64,000 bases of DNA from Ruegeria atlantica (GTDB lineage: Bacteria; Pseudomonadota; Alphaproteobacteria; Rhodobacterales; Rhodobacteraceae). Location of the stretch: NCBI RefSeq assembly GCF_013033965.1, contig NZ_WQFE01000008.1, positions 160,407-224,406 on the forward strand, in the 5' to 3' direction. This document shows positions 1 through 11,400 of the stretch, in pieces; position 1 is the first letter of the stretch, and each line of letters starts with the position of its first letter. The position numbers and the translations under genes were made by a program. The notes below the pieces were generated by a model. It was not told where the DNA came from. It saw only the letters and a list, made by a program, of their open reading frames with translations, and did no database searches.

Positions 1-1
1 C

Positions 2-2275
2 GGCGAACCTTTGCAAGAGGTTGTCGCTCAGGTCGATTTTAAACTCGACCTCGTCGACATACGAAATGTGCCGGTAGAAAGCCGGGCCGCGCGAATTGAC
101 TCGATTGCGATTGCGCATGCTGAGGAACCATTCGACCTGTCGAAGCCATGTTTGTTTCGCGTTGCGATGGTGCCGATCGACTCTGAATGTGCCGCTTTGT
201 TGATTTCAGTGCACAACAGCGTGTTTGACGGGTTCTCGATCGGTGTGCTTGGTCATGAGTTGGGAACCAATCTTCAGGCTATTTTGGCAGGGGCAGAGCC
301 TGAACTACCGGACCTGGCCCTGCAATACGGTGACTATTCGATGTGGCTTGCGGACTACGAAGCAAGCGGCGCAATGGAGGAGGAAAAGGACTATTGGCAG
401 AGCACCCTGCGCGGGATGGAGTATTTTGAACTGCCGCTTGATCGTCCGCGCGTAGCCGCCGAGCCCAATAACAAATCGCTGGCAACCGACCTGCCCTTCG
501 ACTTCGAGGCCAACCTCGCGGAAACCGCGAAGGAACTGGAAACCTCGGTCTTTGCGCTGGGTGTGTCGGCATTCAGCATCGCGCTAGAGCGGTTTTCCGG
601 ACGCAGCGACGTCAGCTTTGCCATACAGGTAGCCGGTCGGATGGAAGTTGATCTTGAGCCGTTGATCGGGATTTTCACCAACCCGGTTGTCATGCGAACC
701 GAAGTGGATGCGGACACGTCCCTGGTCGACCACAGCAGGTCCATCCGCGATATCGTGAATGGTGCTCTTGCCCATCAAACGCTGCCCTTTGATAAGCTGG
801 TACAAACACTGAACCCGCCTCGGGATCCACTGAAGATTCCTTTGGTTTCAATCATGTTCAACCTTCAGCGCGCATTTTTGAATGAACGCGCCTATGGCGA
901 TGTTGAACTGGTTTCGGTTCAATCACATTCACCTGGCACATTGTACGATCTCAACGTCAACATCGTCGGACGCAACTCGGGCTGGCGTATGGTCGTCGAC
1001 TACAACGGGAACCTGTTTGACGAAGCCACGATTCAGGATTTTTCAAACCTTCTGTTAGAGGTTTTTCACACTCTGATGCATCGCGACAATGCGCCTATTG
1101 CGGGTATCGCGCCTGTATGTTCGCCCCAGAACAACCCTGAACCTTTAAAAATTGACGTCCCAACATCCATTGTAAAACCAGTGCAACCGCCGAGCAGGAT
1201 CAAACCTCGGCTCGCGGCGCTGTGGTCTGATATTCTGGCACTGCCTGTTGAACAGGTGGACGGCGATTTCTTTGATATGGGCGGGTATTCCGTGCTGGCG
1301 TTGCAAATGCTTTCGCGCGTTGGTGAAACGTTCGGTACCCGACCCACATTGCATGCGTTTCTGAATGATCCGACATTGGACGGTTTAACCGGCATGCTGG
1401 GTCAGATCGAACCAACTATGGAGCACTACGACCCCCCTCCATCCGGACAGGAAGTCAATGGCATCTGGGAAATGGCCGAGCTAAAGCCATCCACAGAATC
1501 GGCACCGGTTCTGCTGACCGTCAACCAGCCGTTTCTCTATCATTCTTTGGGCGCCGAAATTTATTCAGATTGCGCTGTCGCGAACTTGGGTATCGCCCAT
1601 CGGGCGCAGCTAATGAACTTGGCTAAGTCAGGGTTTGATCCCGCAATTGAAATCGCCGCCTCGCTTGTTCAGAGCCGTTATGGCGGACGTGAGATTCTAC
1701 TCTGTGGTTTGTGTGTGGATGGACGTGTCGCGCTTAGATTGGCGCAACAGCTGCAGGTATTGGGTGAATCTGTGCGCTGCGTTGCTATGATAGACACCTG
1801 GGCTCCGGGCGCGGTTCACCAGTTTTCCGGGCTCCAACGCACGCGCGACAAATGGGTCATTCGAATACGCCGGTTTCGGTACTATCTGGGTCTCAGATGG
1901 CGCGGAGAAATCGGAACGGCGGATTTGCTTGGCCAGTATAATTTCGCCCAACGCATCCTGTCGCCACTGAAACTCGTACCGACCAAAACCAGCACCGCTG
2001 AACTGGTAGATGACACCGTCGATGTGTTGGTGGAATTGACTCGTTTTTATCGGTTTCAGCCTTTCCGGGGAGAAGCCGTCCTTTTCACAACTCGGTCTCA
2101 GGCCATGGTTCCCAAGGACGGTGTCCTGGGGTGGTCGGATCTGCTGCCGGCTGATACTGCGGTCTATCCGGTAAATGGCTGGCATGGCGATTCCTTGATG
2201 CGTTCCGGATTTAGCCGGATTTCCGAAGTACTGGACGCAAAAGCGCATCGGTTGGAGAGCAGCCGTGCGGGTTAA
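2..2275 (+). CDS. NRPS terminal module (C-T-TE), 5' end cut by window edge
   Basis: This is the C-terminal part of a non-ribosomal peptide synthetase; the frame is open to the left edge, so the true start lies outside. About 385 residues form a condensation domain, followed directly by a carrier domain (DMGGYSVLAL, with the phosphopantetheine serine) and a thioesterase of about 270 residues. No adenylation domain separates C from T, so the carrier must be loaded in trans. The condensation motif reads HNSVFDG where HHxxxDG is usual, so the catalytic second histidine is Asn. The thioesterase elbow reads GLCVDG, giving a Cys in the place of the nucleophilic Ser; the C-terminal His motif (GWHGDS) is present. 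The next gene overlaps the stop by 11 bases. Domain calls are firm; whether C is active is unknown. Confidence 0.9.
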   Translation, partial: GEPLQEVVAQVDFKLDLVDIRNVPVESRAARIDSIAIAHAEEPFDLSKPCLFRVAMVPIDSECAALLISVHNSVFDGFSIGVLGHELGTNLQAILAGAEPELPDLALQYGDYSMWLADYEASGAMEEEKDYWQSTLRGMEYFELPLDRPRVAAEPNNKSLATDLPFDFEANLAETAKELETSVFALGVSAFSIALERFSGRSDVSFAIQVAGRMEVDLEPLIGIFTNPVVMRTEVDADTSLVDHSRSIRDIVNGALAHQTLPFDKLVQTLNPPRDPLKIPLVSIMFNLQRAFLNERAYGDVELVSVQSHSPGTLYDLNVNIVGRNSGWRMVVDYNGNLFDEATIQDFSNLLLEVFHTLMHRDNAPIAGIAPVCSPQNNPEPLKIDVPTSIVKPVQPPSRIKPRLAALWSDILALPVEQVDGDFFDMGGYSVLALQMLSRVGETFGTRPTLHAFLNDPTLDGLTGMLGQIEPTMEHYDPPPSGQEVNGIWEMAELKPSTESAPVLLTVNQPFLYHSLGAEIYSDCAVANLGIAHRAQLMNLAKSGFDPAIEIAASLVQSRYGGREILLCGLCVDGRVALRLAQQLQVLGESVRCVAMIDTWAPGAVHQFSGLQRTRDKWVIRIRRFRYYLGLRWRGEIGTADLLGQYNFAQRILSPLKLVPTKTSTAELVDDTVDVLVELTRFYRFQPFRGEAVLFTTRSQAMVPKDGVLGWSDLLPADTAVYPVNGWHGDSLMRSGFSRISEVLDAKAHRLESSRAG

Positions 2276-3806
2276 ACGGCTGCGGATCGCGATTGTCACG
2301 CCTCAGGAGGGGTTGCGCCTGCAAGACTGGCAAGCGTTGTTGATTGACCGTTTGCGCAGCGATGGGCGCTTTGAGATCACCGGCCAGATCATCGGAGGGG
2401 ATAATCGACATGACCCGTCAGGAACGTTTCTGACGCGATTTGTGAAAATCGCCGAAAGCATGATGGCCGCACACCGGATCCTGCCGTACGATACTCAATC
2501 TGCTGAAGACTACCTTGGTTCTCTGCCTTACACGCAGGACCGGGCAGAACTTGCGCTAGCGCTTGGACCAGTTTCGCTGACGGAATACCAGCTTGCGCAA
2601 TTGACGCTTGGCGAATGGTCCCTGACCTATGGCGGAATGGCAGACCCGTTTAACGCGGTCATGGTGTCGGGCGCGACATGCGCCCCGCGGGTCGAGGTCA
2701 ACATCCTCACTCGGTCCTATGAGGACCCCACGCTCCGGCTGTGGCGACAAACAAGTTACAACCGCAAGCCAGGTGCCGTTCTGACAGGTGCTTTTGTCGC
2801 CGAGAAATCCGTTTTGTTCATGATGCATGCGCTGGCCGGACTGGCGCAAGACCAGTCGTTGCCAGATGCCGATGATTTGCGCCCGGCTGAAGCCCAAAAA
2901 CCGGAATTTGACTCGGCCTGGACTTACGCGGGCAATTTTGCATCTGTTGTCGCGGAAAAGATCAGGTCCGAACGTCTGGCCCGATCCGGCAAAGCTCGTC
3001 ACTTTTGGCAGTTGGGAAGCAGCACCGGGCCAATCTCTGGTTTCCACCCACGACACGCCGTCGCCCTACCCCGATCTGCATTTGTAATGGCCGACCCGTT
3101 CCTGTTCGAGCACGAAGGAAACCGCTGGGTGTTTTATGAGGCGATGAATGCGGATAATCACAACGGCTGGATCGAAGTCGCACGCCTGAACGGGGATTGC
3201 CTGGAACAGCCAGTGACCGCCTTAAAGCGCCCCTATCACCTGTCATTTCCCTTCGTGTTTCGGGACGGGCAGTCCATTTTTATGATGCCGGAAACGCAAT
3301 CCGCACGACGGCTTGAAGTCTGGCGAGCGACCCGGTTTCCGGACGAATGGGAACTGCACGCGACTGCATTCGAGGGACAATATTTGGCTGAATCCAGCCT
3401 GTTTCGCGACAATGACGAACGCTGGTGGTTGTTGACCAACTTGTCCGATCACTATGCTTTCCAGGATCACTCCAGTGAGCTGTACCTCTTTGAAATCGAC
3501 GGGCCGGGCTTGAACAAGATAAAGCCACACCCGGATAACCCAGTCGTGTTTGGATCTGAGTCCGCGCGAAATGCGGGATCGGTGATCCGACAGGGAAATA
3601 GACTATTCCGACCGTCTCAGAACAACAGCCATGGTGTGTACGGCTATGGCCTGAACATCATGGAAATTATGCGGCTGGACGAACACTGTTACGAAGAACG
3701 CCTCGTCCGGCAATTCACGCCCGATGACAGGCCCGGAGTCAGCGGGATGCATCACCTGAGTGTCGTTGGTGACCAGATTGTCATCGACTGGAGCGGCGCA
3801 GAATGA
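2265..3806 (+). CDS. GINT1-like protein: degenerate formyltransferase-like N-terminus plus beta-propeller
   Basis: A 513-residue protein. The first 220 or so residues resemble the formyltransferase-like N-terminal part found in bacterial proteins annotated as glucosamine inositolphosphorylceramide transferase family. The rest, from about residue 245, looks like their five-bladed propeller: MADPFLFEHEG, SFPFVFRDGQ, MMPET and RFPDEW are typical blade motifs. The family occurs in polysaccharide and natural-product loci, and its bacterial reaction is not settled. It overlaps the NRPS stop by 11 bases and the following glycoside hydrolase by 4 (ATGA), so the three are translated as one unit. A role in transferring or trimming a sugar on the peptide product is my inference. 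No signal peptide is visible, so it should be cytosolic. Confidence 0.7.
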   Translation: MRVKRLRIAIVTPQEGLRLQDWQALLIDRLRSDGRFEITGQIIGGDNRHDPSGTFLTRFVKIAESMMAAHRILPYDTQSAEDYLGSLPYTQDRAELALALGPVSLTEYQLAQLTLGEWSLTYGGMADPFNAVMVSGATCAPRVEVNILTRSYEDPTLRLWRQTSYNRKPGAVLTGAFVAEKSVLFMMHALAGLAQDQSLPDADDLRPAEAQKPEFDSAWTYAGNFASVVAEKIRSERLARSGKARHFWQLGSSTGPISGFHPRHAVALPRSAFVMADPFLFEHEGNRWVFYEAMNADNHNGWIEVARLNGDCLEQPVTALKRPYHLSFPFVFRDGQSIFMMPETQSARRLEVWRATRFPDEWELHATAFEGQYLAESSLFRDNDERWWLLTNLSDHYAFQDHSSELYLFEIDGPGLNKIKPHPDNPVVFGSESARNAGSVIRQGNRLFRPSQNNSHGVYGYGLNIMEIMRLDEHCYEERLVRQFTPDDRPGVSGMHHLSVVGDQIVIDWSGAE

Positions 3807-5449
3807 ACTGGCGTGCGATGATCCCCGGACTGTTTCTGGTCACCTCGGCACTTGCCGAGGACATACCGTTTCACCTGGGTGTTCAGACTCATATGGAGCA
3901 GGGATGGAGCAATTCATCCATCCGCCTAGCCCGAGACATGGGTGCCACGCATTTGCGGGACGAAATCGGTTGGGTCACTGCAGAAAAACAGCCAGGCGTT
4001 TATAGCTTTGACGTGGCCGACAGATACATGCTGCCCATCATCAACCAGGGCATGACCCCTTTGATCGTTGTCACGGACACCCATCCCCTTTACGACAACG
4101 GTGATACCCCGCACAGCAAAGAAGGTCGCGAGGCAATGGCGGCCTGGATCAGTGCAATCTTCAGCCACTACGGCGTGAACAACGTACAGATCGAAATCGG
4201 CAACGAAGTGAATGCAGATGATTTCGTCAGCGGTCCGTTTACCGAAAACCCACCTGTTTACTTTGCTGCATTGGTTCGTACAATCCGCGACCGGCTTGAT
4301 CAGGATCACCCAAAAGCTCGCATCATGTGTTCGGGTTTGAATACAATTGCCATCGGATTTTATCGTGCGTTCTTTCAAGCCGGTGGATTAGATTCTTGCG
4401 ATGCGATCTCAGTGCATCCTTACCGTGACAACCCCGATACCCTGCTGATCGAGCTGAGCCGATTGACATCTTTGATGGAGGAATTCGGGCGTGCTCGACC
4501 AATTTATGTGACCGAATTCGGCCACTGGTTCGACGACCCGAACGACGCCCCGGACTATATGGTGAAGATGGTTTCACAACTGGCCGCGTCAGGCGTCACT
4601 GATGCCTACTGGTACGCACTGCTGGATGAGGAATGGTGGCCAAATATGGGCCTGCTGGACGAGAATGCCCGAAACCGCAAACCTGCCGCGGACGCATTTG
4701 AGCTGTTACAGAACACCCTTTTGCCCCTTGGACGTCCCGCCACCCGCGCCACGATAAACACGTCCCATGTGTATGAATTCGGAGATGGAGGGAATGGCTT
4801 TGTCCTTTGGGGCAGCGGTGCAGAGATCGAAATCTCGGGAACAGCTGACTACTTCGACACGAGAGGTCGGCCGATTGAGGCGATTTCCGCCTTGTCCGAC
4901 ACACCTGTAGTGATCACAGGGCAAGATCTGGAAGTCCGCTTAATCTCTCCGGGCAATACTGCTGACACTCAGTATCAGTTCAACCAGCCACCTTGGAGCT
5001 ACTTTGTGCGGCGGCCCGAAGTTGGGATCGTTCCGTTGGAGGTCATCGACTGGAGATGGCCCAGCTTTCTGGGTGCCCCAGACCTGTCGCCGCTGAACGT
5101 CGGCTTTGACGGCATCACGACGGCACGGTTTGATGACAAACCCTATTCAGTCATTGAACGGTTTACAGCCCAAGCTGCCGGACGGCATACCATCAACGGC
5201 TGGTGGCAGACCGAGACAAAAACAGAACCGTCGCGTTTGTTCATACGCCACAACGATAACGATTTGACGGAAGACGGCATCACGACGGACCGTTATTCTC
5301 TGCCCGAGCTTGCTCTGGACTTGCAGCCGGGCGATACCATCGACTTTGAAATCGCACCGGCCGGCCCCAATGGTGACAGCTTTACCACGCGGCGGATCAA
5401 GATATCGGGACCAGCTGCTGAAACCTCAGAAACCACCCTATCCGACTAA
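3803..5449 (+). CDS. secreted clan-A glycoside hydrolase-like protein
   Basis: A 548-residue protein with a short signal peptide (hydrophobic MIPGLFLVTSALAE, cleavage near residue 18-20), so probably periplasmic or secreted. Residues 22-310 look like a TIM-barrel glycoside hydrolase of clan A (GH39/GH5-like). The expected acid/base Glu sits in IEIGNEVN and the nucleophile Glu in IYVTEFGHW, both at strand ends. The remaining 230 residues look beta-rich and may be an accessory domain. The substrate cannot be read from sequence. The ATG overlaps the stop of the GINT1-like gene by 4 bases. The 3' end overlaps the stop of the convergent NRPS-PKS gene by 4 bases, leaving no room for a separate terminator. 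Confidence 0.75.
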   Translation: MNWRAMIPGLFLVTSALAEDIPFHLGVQTHMEQGWSNSSIRLARDMGATHLRDEIGWVTAEKQPGVYSFDVADRYMLPIINQGMTPLIVVTDTHPLYDNGDTPHSKEGREAMAAWISAIFSHYGVNNVQIEIGNEVNADDFVSGPFTENPPVYFAALVRTIRDRLDQDHPKARIMCSGLNTIAIGFYRAFFQAGGLDSCDAISVHPYRDNPDTLLIELSRLTSLMEEFGRARPIYVTEFGHWFDDPNDAPDYMVKMVSQLAASGVTDAYWYALLDEEWWPNMGLLDENARNRKPAADAFELLQNTLLPLGRPATRATINTSHVYEFGDGGNGFVLWGSGAEIEISGTADYFDTRGRPIEAISALSDTPVVITGQDLEVRLISPGNTADTQYQFNQPPWSYFVRRPEVGIVPLEVIDWRWPSFLGAPDLSPLNVGFDGITTARFDDKPYSVIERFTAQAAGRHTINGWWQTETKTEPSRLFIRHNDNDLTEDGITTDRYSLPELALDLQPGDTIDFEIAPAGPNGDSFTTRRIKISGPAAETSETTLSD

Positions 5450-8400
5450 AGGCCACGTCGCGCACCACGCCGGTAGGATTTCAGCGATGGCTTGCGCGGC
5501 GCGCTATCATCTTCGGTCCGGCTATCGATAAATGCCGCAAGCCGCGCAATTGAAGGGTACTCCAGCAGGTGCCGCGCCTCGACGTTCAATTCGGCATCAA
5601 TCATACGCGCCGCAATCCGGAACACCGTCAGAGAATCCGCGCCGAGAGCAAACAGGGTCTGCGAGGTCGAGATGTTCTCGATCCCCAATGCATCTTCCCA
5701 AATCTTGGCCATTTTCTTTTCGGTTGGGGTTCCGGGTTCGGTGTAAAGGGCCGTCACTGTGGCCTTAACGTCGGGATCAGGCAACGCTTTTCGATCCAGC
5801 TTATCGTTGCCTGTTTTGGGCAGATTGCGCAGGAAAACCCAAGCAGACGGAACCATATAATTGGGCAGTCGATCCGCCAAGGCTGCGCTTAAATGTTCTG
5901 GCTTGGGATCATGTCCGGGTGCGGCCACGATGTATCCGACCAGCTGGGTGTCGCCGCGCGGCGATGGCCGCAACGCGGCGGCCGCAGCCTGAACGCCGGC
6001 GATTGCGCGCATCGCAGCCTCGATCTCGCCCAATTCAATACGGAAACCACGCAACTTGATCTGACCATCATTGCGCCCCATAACCTGAATCGAACCATCG
6101 GCAAGGCGGCGGGCTAGGTCACCGGTCTTATACAGCGTCCGGGACCGCCCGTTCAGACTCACGTCTCGGAATACCGCCTTGGTCAGGTCATCCCGGCGGA
6201 AATACCCTTTGGCCAGGCCTGCTCCACCAATGTTCAGCTCTCCCACTGCACCGATAGGCAGCGGTGCGTCATCAGCGCCCAAAACATGCAACTCGGTGTT
6301 GGCAATCGGATGGCCGATCGTGATTGGATCATCAGAGTTGACCCGGGATATGGCCGACCAAATGGTCGTCTCGGTTGGGCCATACACGTTCCAAAGGTCT
6401 GCGCCATGGGCCAGCAGTTTCGCTGCCAGATCCGCCGGCAACGGCTCGCCCCCTGCCAACAGGGTCAGCCCAGCGCCGGGCTCCAGCCCAGCCTCCAAAA
6501 GCATCGTCCACAGGGTGGGTGTGGCCTGGATATGTGTGACATCACCGCGTTTGAGACGTTCAACCAACCGGAAACCGTCCAAAACATCTTCCTGCGCTGC
6601 GATGGCGACCTGACCACCTTGCAGCAACGGCAGGAACAGCTCCAACACAGAGATATCGAACATCGTGGTCGTCACCGACAGCATAACCGAGCTTTGGTCG
6701 AAGCCGGGCTCATGCGCCATGGATGTCAGCAAGTTGATAACTGCACGGTGGCCAATCTCGACCCCCTTGGGCGCGCCGGTCGAGCCCGATGTGAACATCA
6801 CATAGGCGGTCGGATCGACCTGATCCCTTACCAAAGCCGGAATACCACCTGGCTTGATCCGGTCAATTTGCAACTCGATCAGATCAAGATCTTGCGCAAA
6901 CTCAGGCAATGTAGCTTGATCATGCAGGATCGCTGACACATCTGCCGCCTCAAGGATCATACGCAACCGAGACGCCGGTTGGGCATAATCAATGGGGACG
7001 TAAGCGTTGCCACTTTTCATAACGCCAAGCAAAGCCGCCAAACACCGAACCGAGCGGGTCATTGCAACGGCAACACGCCCTCCGAACCCATGCACTTGCG
7101 CCTGAATATCAGCGGCAATCGCGTCACTCAGCCGATCCAATTCACTGTACGTGAGCTTTTCGTTGTTGTCCTCGGCCGCGACCGCGTCACCACGAGACTT
7201 CACGGTTCTGGAAACAAGCTCGTGCAATGTCGGCATCTGAGGCAGGTCTTCAGCCGTTTGATTGACGGTTTCGATCATCCAGTCGCGTTCTTCTGTGGGC
7301 TGAACCGCGATCTCGGAAAGCGGCCGCATGGTGTCAGAGGCCAGATCGGTCAAAACCGATTCAAAATACCCGATCCACCGCAAGACAGTGTCTTCGTCAT
7401 ACACGTCGGCGTTGTAGTCAACATCAACGCGCAACCCATCTCTACGCTCGACCACGTTGAAGAACAGATCGAAATTGGCAGCTGATTTTGGATTCGGCGA
7501 CATGGTTGCCCTTAGCGGCCCCATCTCAACGGCTTCGCTCAGGCGCTCGAGGTTAAACTGGATCTCGGTCAAGGGAAGACGGTTCAGCGTGCGTTCTATA
7601 TCCAGATCGCGCACAAGCGTTCCGTACGTGTATTCCTGATGGTCGAAAGCACTCATGACCTTGTCTCGCACCTGGGATAGAAACTCAGCTGCTGGCACGT
7701 TTGGGTCCTGGATGGTGCGGATGGGCAGGAAATTCACGCAATGACCAACCATATCGCTGTTATCCAGCAGCGCCTGACCACCGGTTGGAACACCCAAGAC
7801 CAGATCATTTGATCCTGTCAGGCGTCCGAAAACAATCTGCAGCGACGCGAACAATGTGGCAAACAGCGTGCACCCATGCGCCGCACCAGCCTTTCTTGCG
7901 GCCTGAGAGATGTCTTCCGGTATGAACGCGGTACATGATGCGCCGGCGAAAGTTTTGATGGCAGGCCGGGGTCGGTCGGTTGGGATTTCTGGCAGCTCAA
8001 CGGGTTCTGCGTACTGTTTCCGCCAGTAGGTCTCTGTTGGTGCCAGATTTTGCTTGCTGGCTTGCGCGGCAGCATAAGCGGCAAACGACGGTGCCGGCGC
8101 CAGATCGACGGACAGGCCCATTACCTTTTCGGCATAAAACGCCGCAAGATCCGAACCCAGCACATTAAATGACCAACCGTCGCACACGATGTGATGCGCG
8201 TTTATCACCAGTACATGGTCTTCTTCAGACAAACGGGCAAGAAAAGCACGCAAAGGTGGGCCTGAAATCAGGTCGATTTCAGTTGATGAGTCCCGTTTTA
8301 CTAGTTCATCCAATCCTGCTTGGGGATCAGCCTGAGCACTCAGATCCTCCAGCGCCAAAGGCAATTCGTACGGTTCGAGGATGTCGAAGGTTTCTCCGGT

Positions 8401-11400
8401 TTTGGCGAAGACCATCCGCAATCCGTCATGTCTTTCGATCACCCGGTTCAGCGCGTGCTGAAGCGCCTTTGAATCCAGCGGGCCCTGGAGTCGCAGAGAT
8501 ACGCTTTCGTTGAAACTACAAGAAGCGCGCGCGCCAAGCTGGCTGGTCATCCAAACTTCGCGCTGTGCTTCGGTCAGCGGGATCCTCTTGGTCGGTGAAC
8601 CGACTAGTGGCACAGGCTCGGCGGGGCGTGCTTCACAGTCGCCCACCAAGATTCCAACAGACCTGAGTGTATCAACGCTGGATTCGAACGCTGTCACAAC
8701 CGCCTGGAAGTCTTGGTCGGAATGGGCTGTCGTAAAGATGCACGGATAGCCAACCTGCAAATGAACGCCAGCCATCCTCATCAGAGGGAAGAACAGCGCC
8801 GCGTTTGGATCGTGATCCGTCAAGTTCGGTATGAACCAACTGGAATAAGTTTCCAGCAAGCGTGGCAGGCCGCGTGCCTCAAGTATGTCATTCATCTGAC
8901 CGACGGCTTTGGCCGTGCGCTCGGCAGTGCCTTGCCAGAGGTCTTCGCCGTGCGCCTCAATATGATCCAGTGTTGCACCAACAGCTGCAACCACTAGTGG
9001 ATGGCGTACAAAGGTTCCCGCAAAGAAGGTCGGAGACGCCTCGGGCACTGAGTCATCGCCGTACTGCCACATGCCGCCATCCAGTGCGTCCATGAACCGG
9101 GCAGAGCCAGCCAGCATGCCGATTGGCATACCACCCCCGACCACCTTGCCGTAGGTGGCCATGTCCGCCTGTATATCCCATTCTCCCTGCATACCTCGGA
9201 GACCAACACGAAAACCGGTGACGACCTCATCAAACACCAGCGCGGTGCTGTTTTCGCCCGTGATCTCACGCAACTCGCGCACAAAGTCCTTGGGACGCAG
9301 TTCGGGATGTCGACTTTGCACAGGCTCAACGATGACGGCTGCAATATCGTCGATGTTTTCGCGAATCCACGCCGCGCTTTCCGCCACACCATAGGGCAGA
9401 ACGACCATGTTTGAGAGGCTGGATCGAGGAATGCCCGGCGCAATGGGCAGCGCCGCGGGGGTGTCACCACCCCGACTTTTGCCTTTGACCAGAACCTCGT
9501 CAAATTGACCATGGTAGTCGTTACCGAAGACTACAATGCGTTCCCGGCCTGTGACAGCACGGGCCAATCGCATGGCGGCCATCACCGCCTCGGACCCTGT
9601 ATTGCAGAACGTTGCCCGCTCGTGGCCCACAATCTTTGCAAACCGTTCAGCCACCGGACCGGCCAAATCGCTTTGGGGACCAATGGCAAACCCCCGTTCC
9701 ATCTGTTTGGCCACGGCATCAACAACAAAGTCCGGAGAATGACCGAACGCCGTCTGCCCAAAACCGTTGACCAGATCAATGAATTCATTACCGTCGATGT
9801 CCCAAATCCGCGATCCCTTCGAACGGTCACATACAATCGGGAACACCATCTCTTTCCACTCGGAACGGAAGCCCGCAGCCGATCGTGGGTCAGCCATGAC
9901 ATGCCGATAGCTCTGGACGTAATCCTTGGATTTGGCGTGCCGTGCGCTGACGCGAGCAGCAAGGTCCTGTGCAAAAGCCAATTGCTCGGGTGACAATTCA
10001 CCGCCGGACGCATTGGTCGCGCGACCGATCGAAAATCCGGATTTCGACTTGGACTTTGCTGACCCTTCGTCTACGTCCTTGGCTTGCAACCGGGCTGAAA
10101 CCAGAGGCACGCTGGCTGTGTCAGCAGCCGCCTTCGGCTGAACACCGGACAACACCTGAAGCTGCTGCGCAAACAATGTCTGCATCGCAGAAACCTGCGC
10201 CTGCAGGACCGAGGCCACCGATCCATCGCCGGGTGGCTGATCACTCCCCGACGAAGTGGTCGCGCCCAAAGTAACGGCAGGCGCTGCATTGCCCGACCGA
10301 GCAGGTACGACCGTATCGGGTTCCTGTACAACGGTTTCAACTGGCATGGCTTCATCCAGATAATCCACCACCGCCGCAGTCGTCGGATAATTGGCCAGCA
10401 ATTGGCGGAATGTCAGATCGACCCCGTAATCCGCAGTAAGTCGTTGGGTAACCTGCCCCAAAAAAAGGGAATCAAACCCAAGTTCCAAAAAAGTAGCCGT
10501 TGCGTCATCCGGCCCAAGATCTTCGCCAGACACATCCCTCAAAATAGCCAGAACTTCGTTGGTCAATCGCGACCTGCGATCAATCGGCTCGGCAGGAGTT
10601 GAACCTGGCACAGCCGGCATCTCACTGCCGCTAGAAACAGAATTCATCGGCAACGGGGACTGAGCGGCCACAGCGTTTTGCCGCGCCGTGTTCGAAGATG
10701 CGGGGCCATCCACCCAGTGCAGATTGCGCTGAAACGGATAGGTTGGCAGCGGCACTCGTTTGTTGCCGCGCTGACCGAGCTTGTCCCACTCAACTGGAAC
10801 TCCGCAGCTCCACAAACGGCCCATTGCTGTCGCCATCGCCACTTCGTCGGTTTGCGGGCGCGTATGGTCCGGAAGGGATTGCACGATCGCAACTGATGCA
10901 TCACGGGACAGGGTTTGTGCGCTGAATGCCGAAAGCGTGTTTCCCGCGCCGACCTCAAGCAATGCGGTTGGTCCGTCTTCCGTAAGCTTGGATATAGCCA
11001 AACCGAAGTTCACCGCAGCGCGCGCTTGATTGGCCCAATAGGCCGGATCGGTGCATTGACCGTCGGTCACCCAGTCGCCGGTGACACAACTGACATATGG
11101 AACTCGCGTTGGTCGCAATCTCGTTTCTGCAATCGCGCTTTCGAGCGCATCACAAACCGGATCCATCATACGAGAGTGGAAGGCATGAGACGTGTGCAGG
11201 CGCGTACATGGTATGTCGGCCGCCTTCAGTCGTTCCTCAATCGCATCAATCGCATCAAATTCGCCGGCCAGCACATTTAGGCGCGGCGCGTTGCACGCAG
11301 CAATATCGACAGTTTCGTCCAGATGCGCCTCAAGTTCGTCAAGCCGCGCGCGTACCGACAGCATCGCGCCGCCGGGTTGAGCCTGCATCAACTGCCCACG

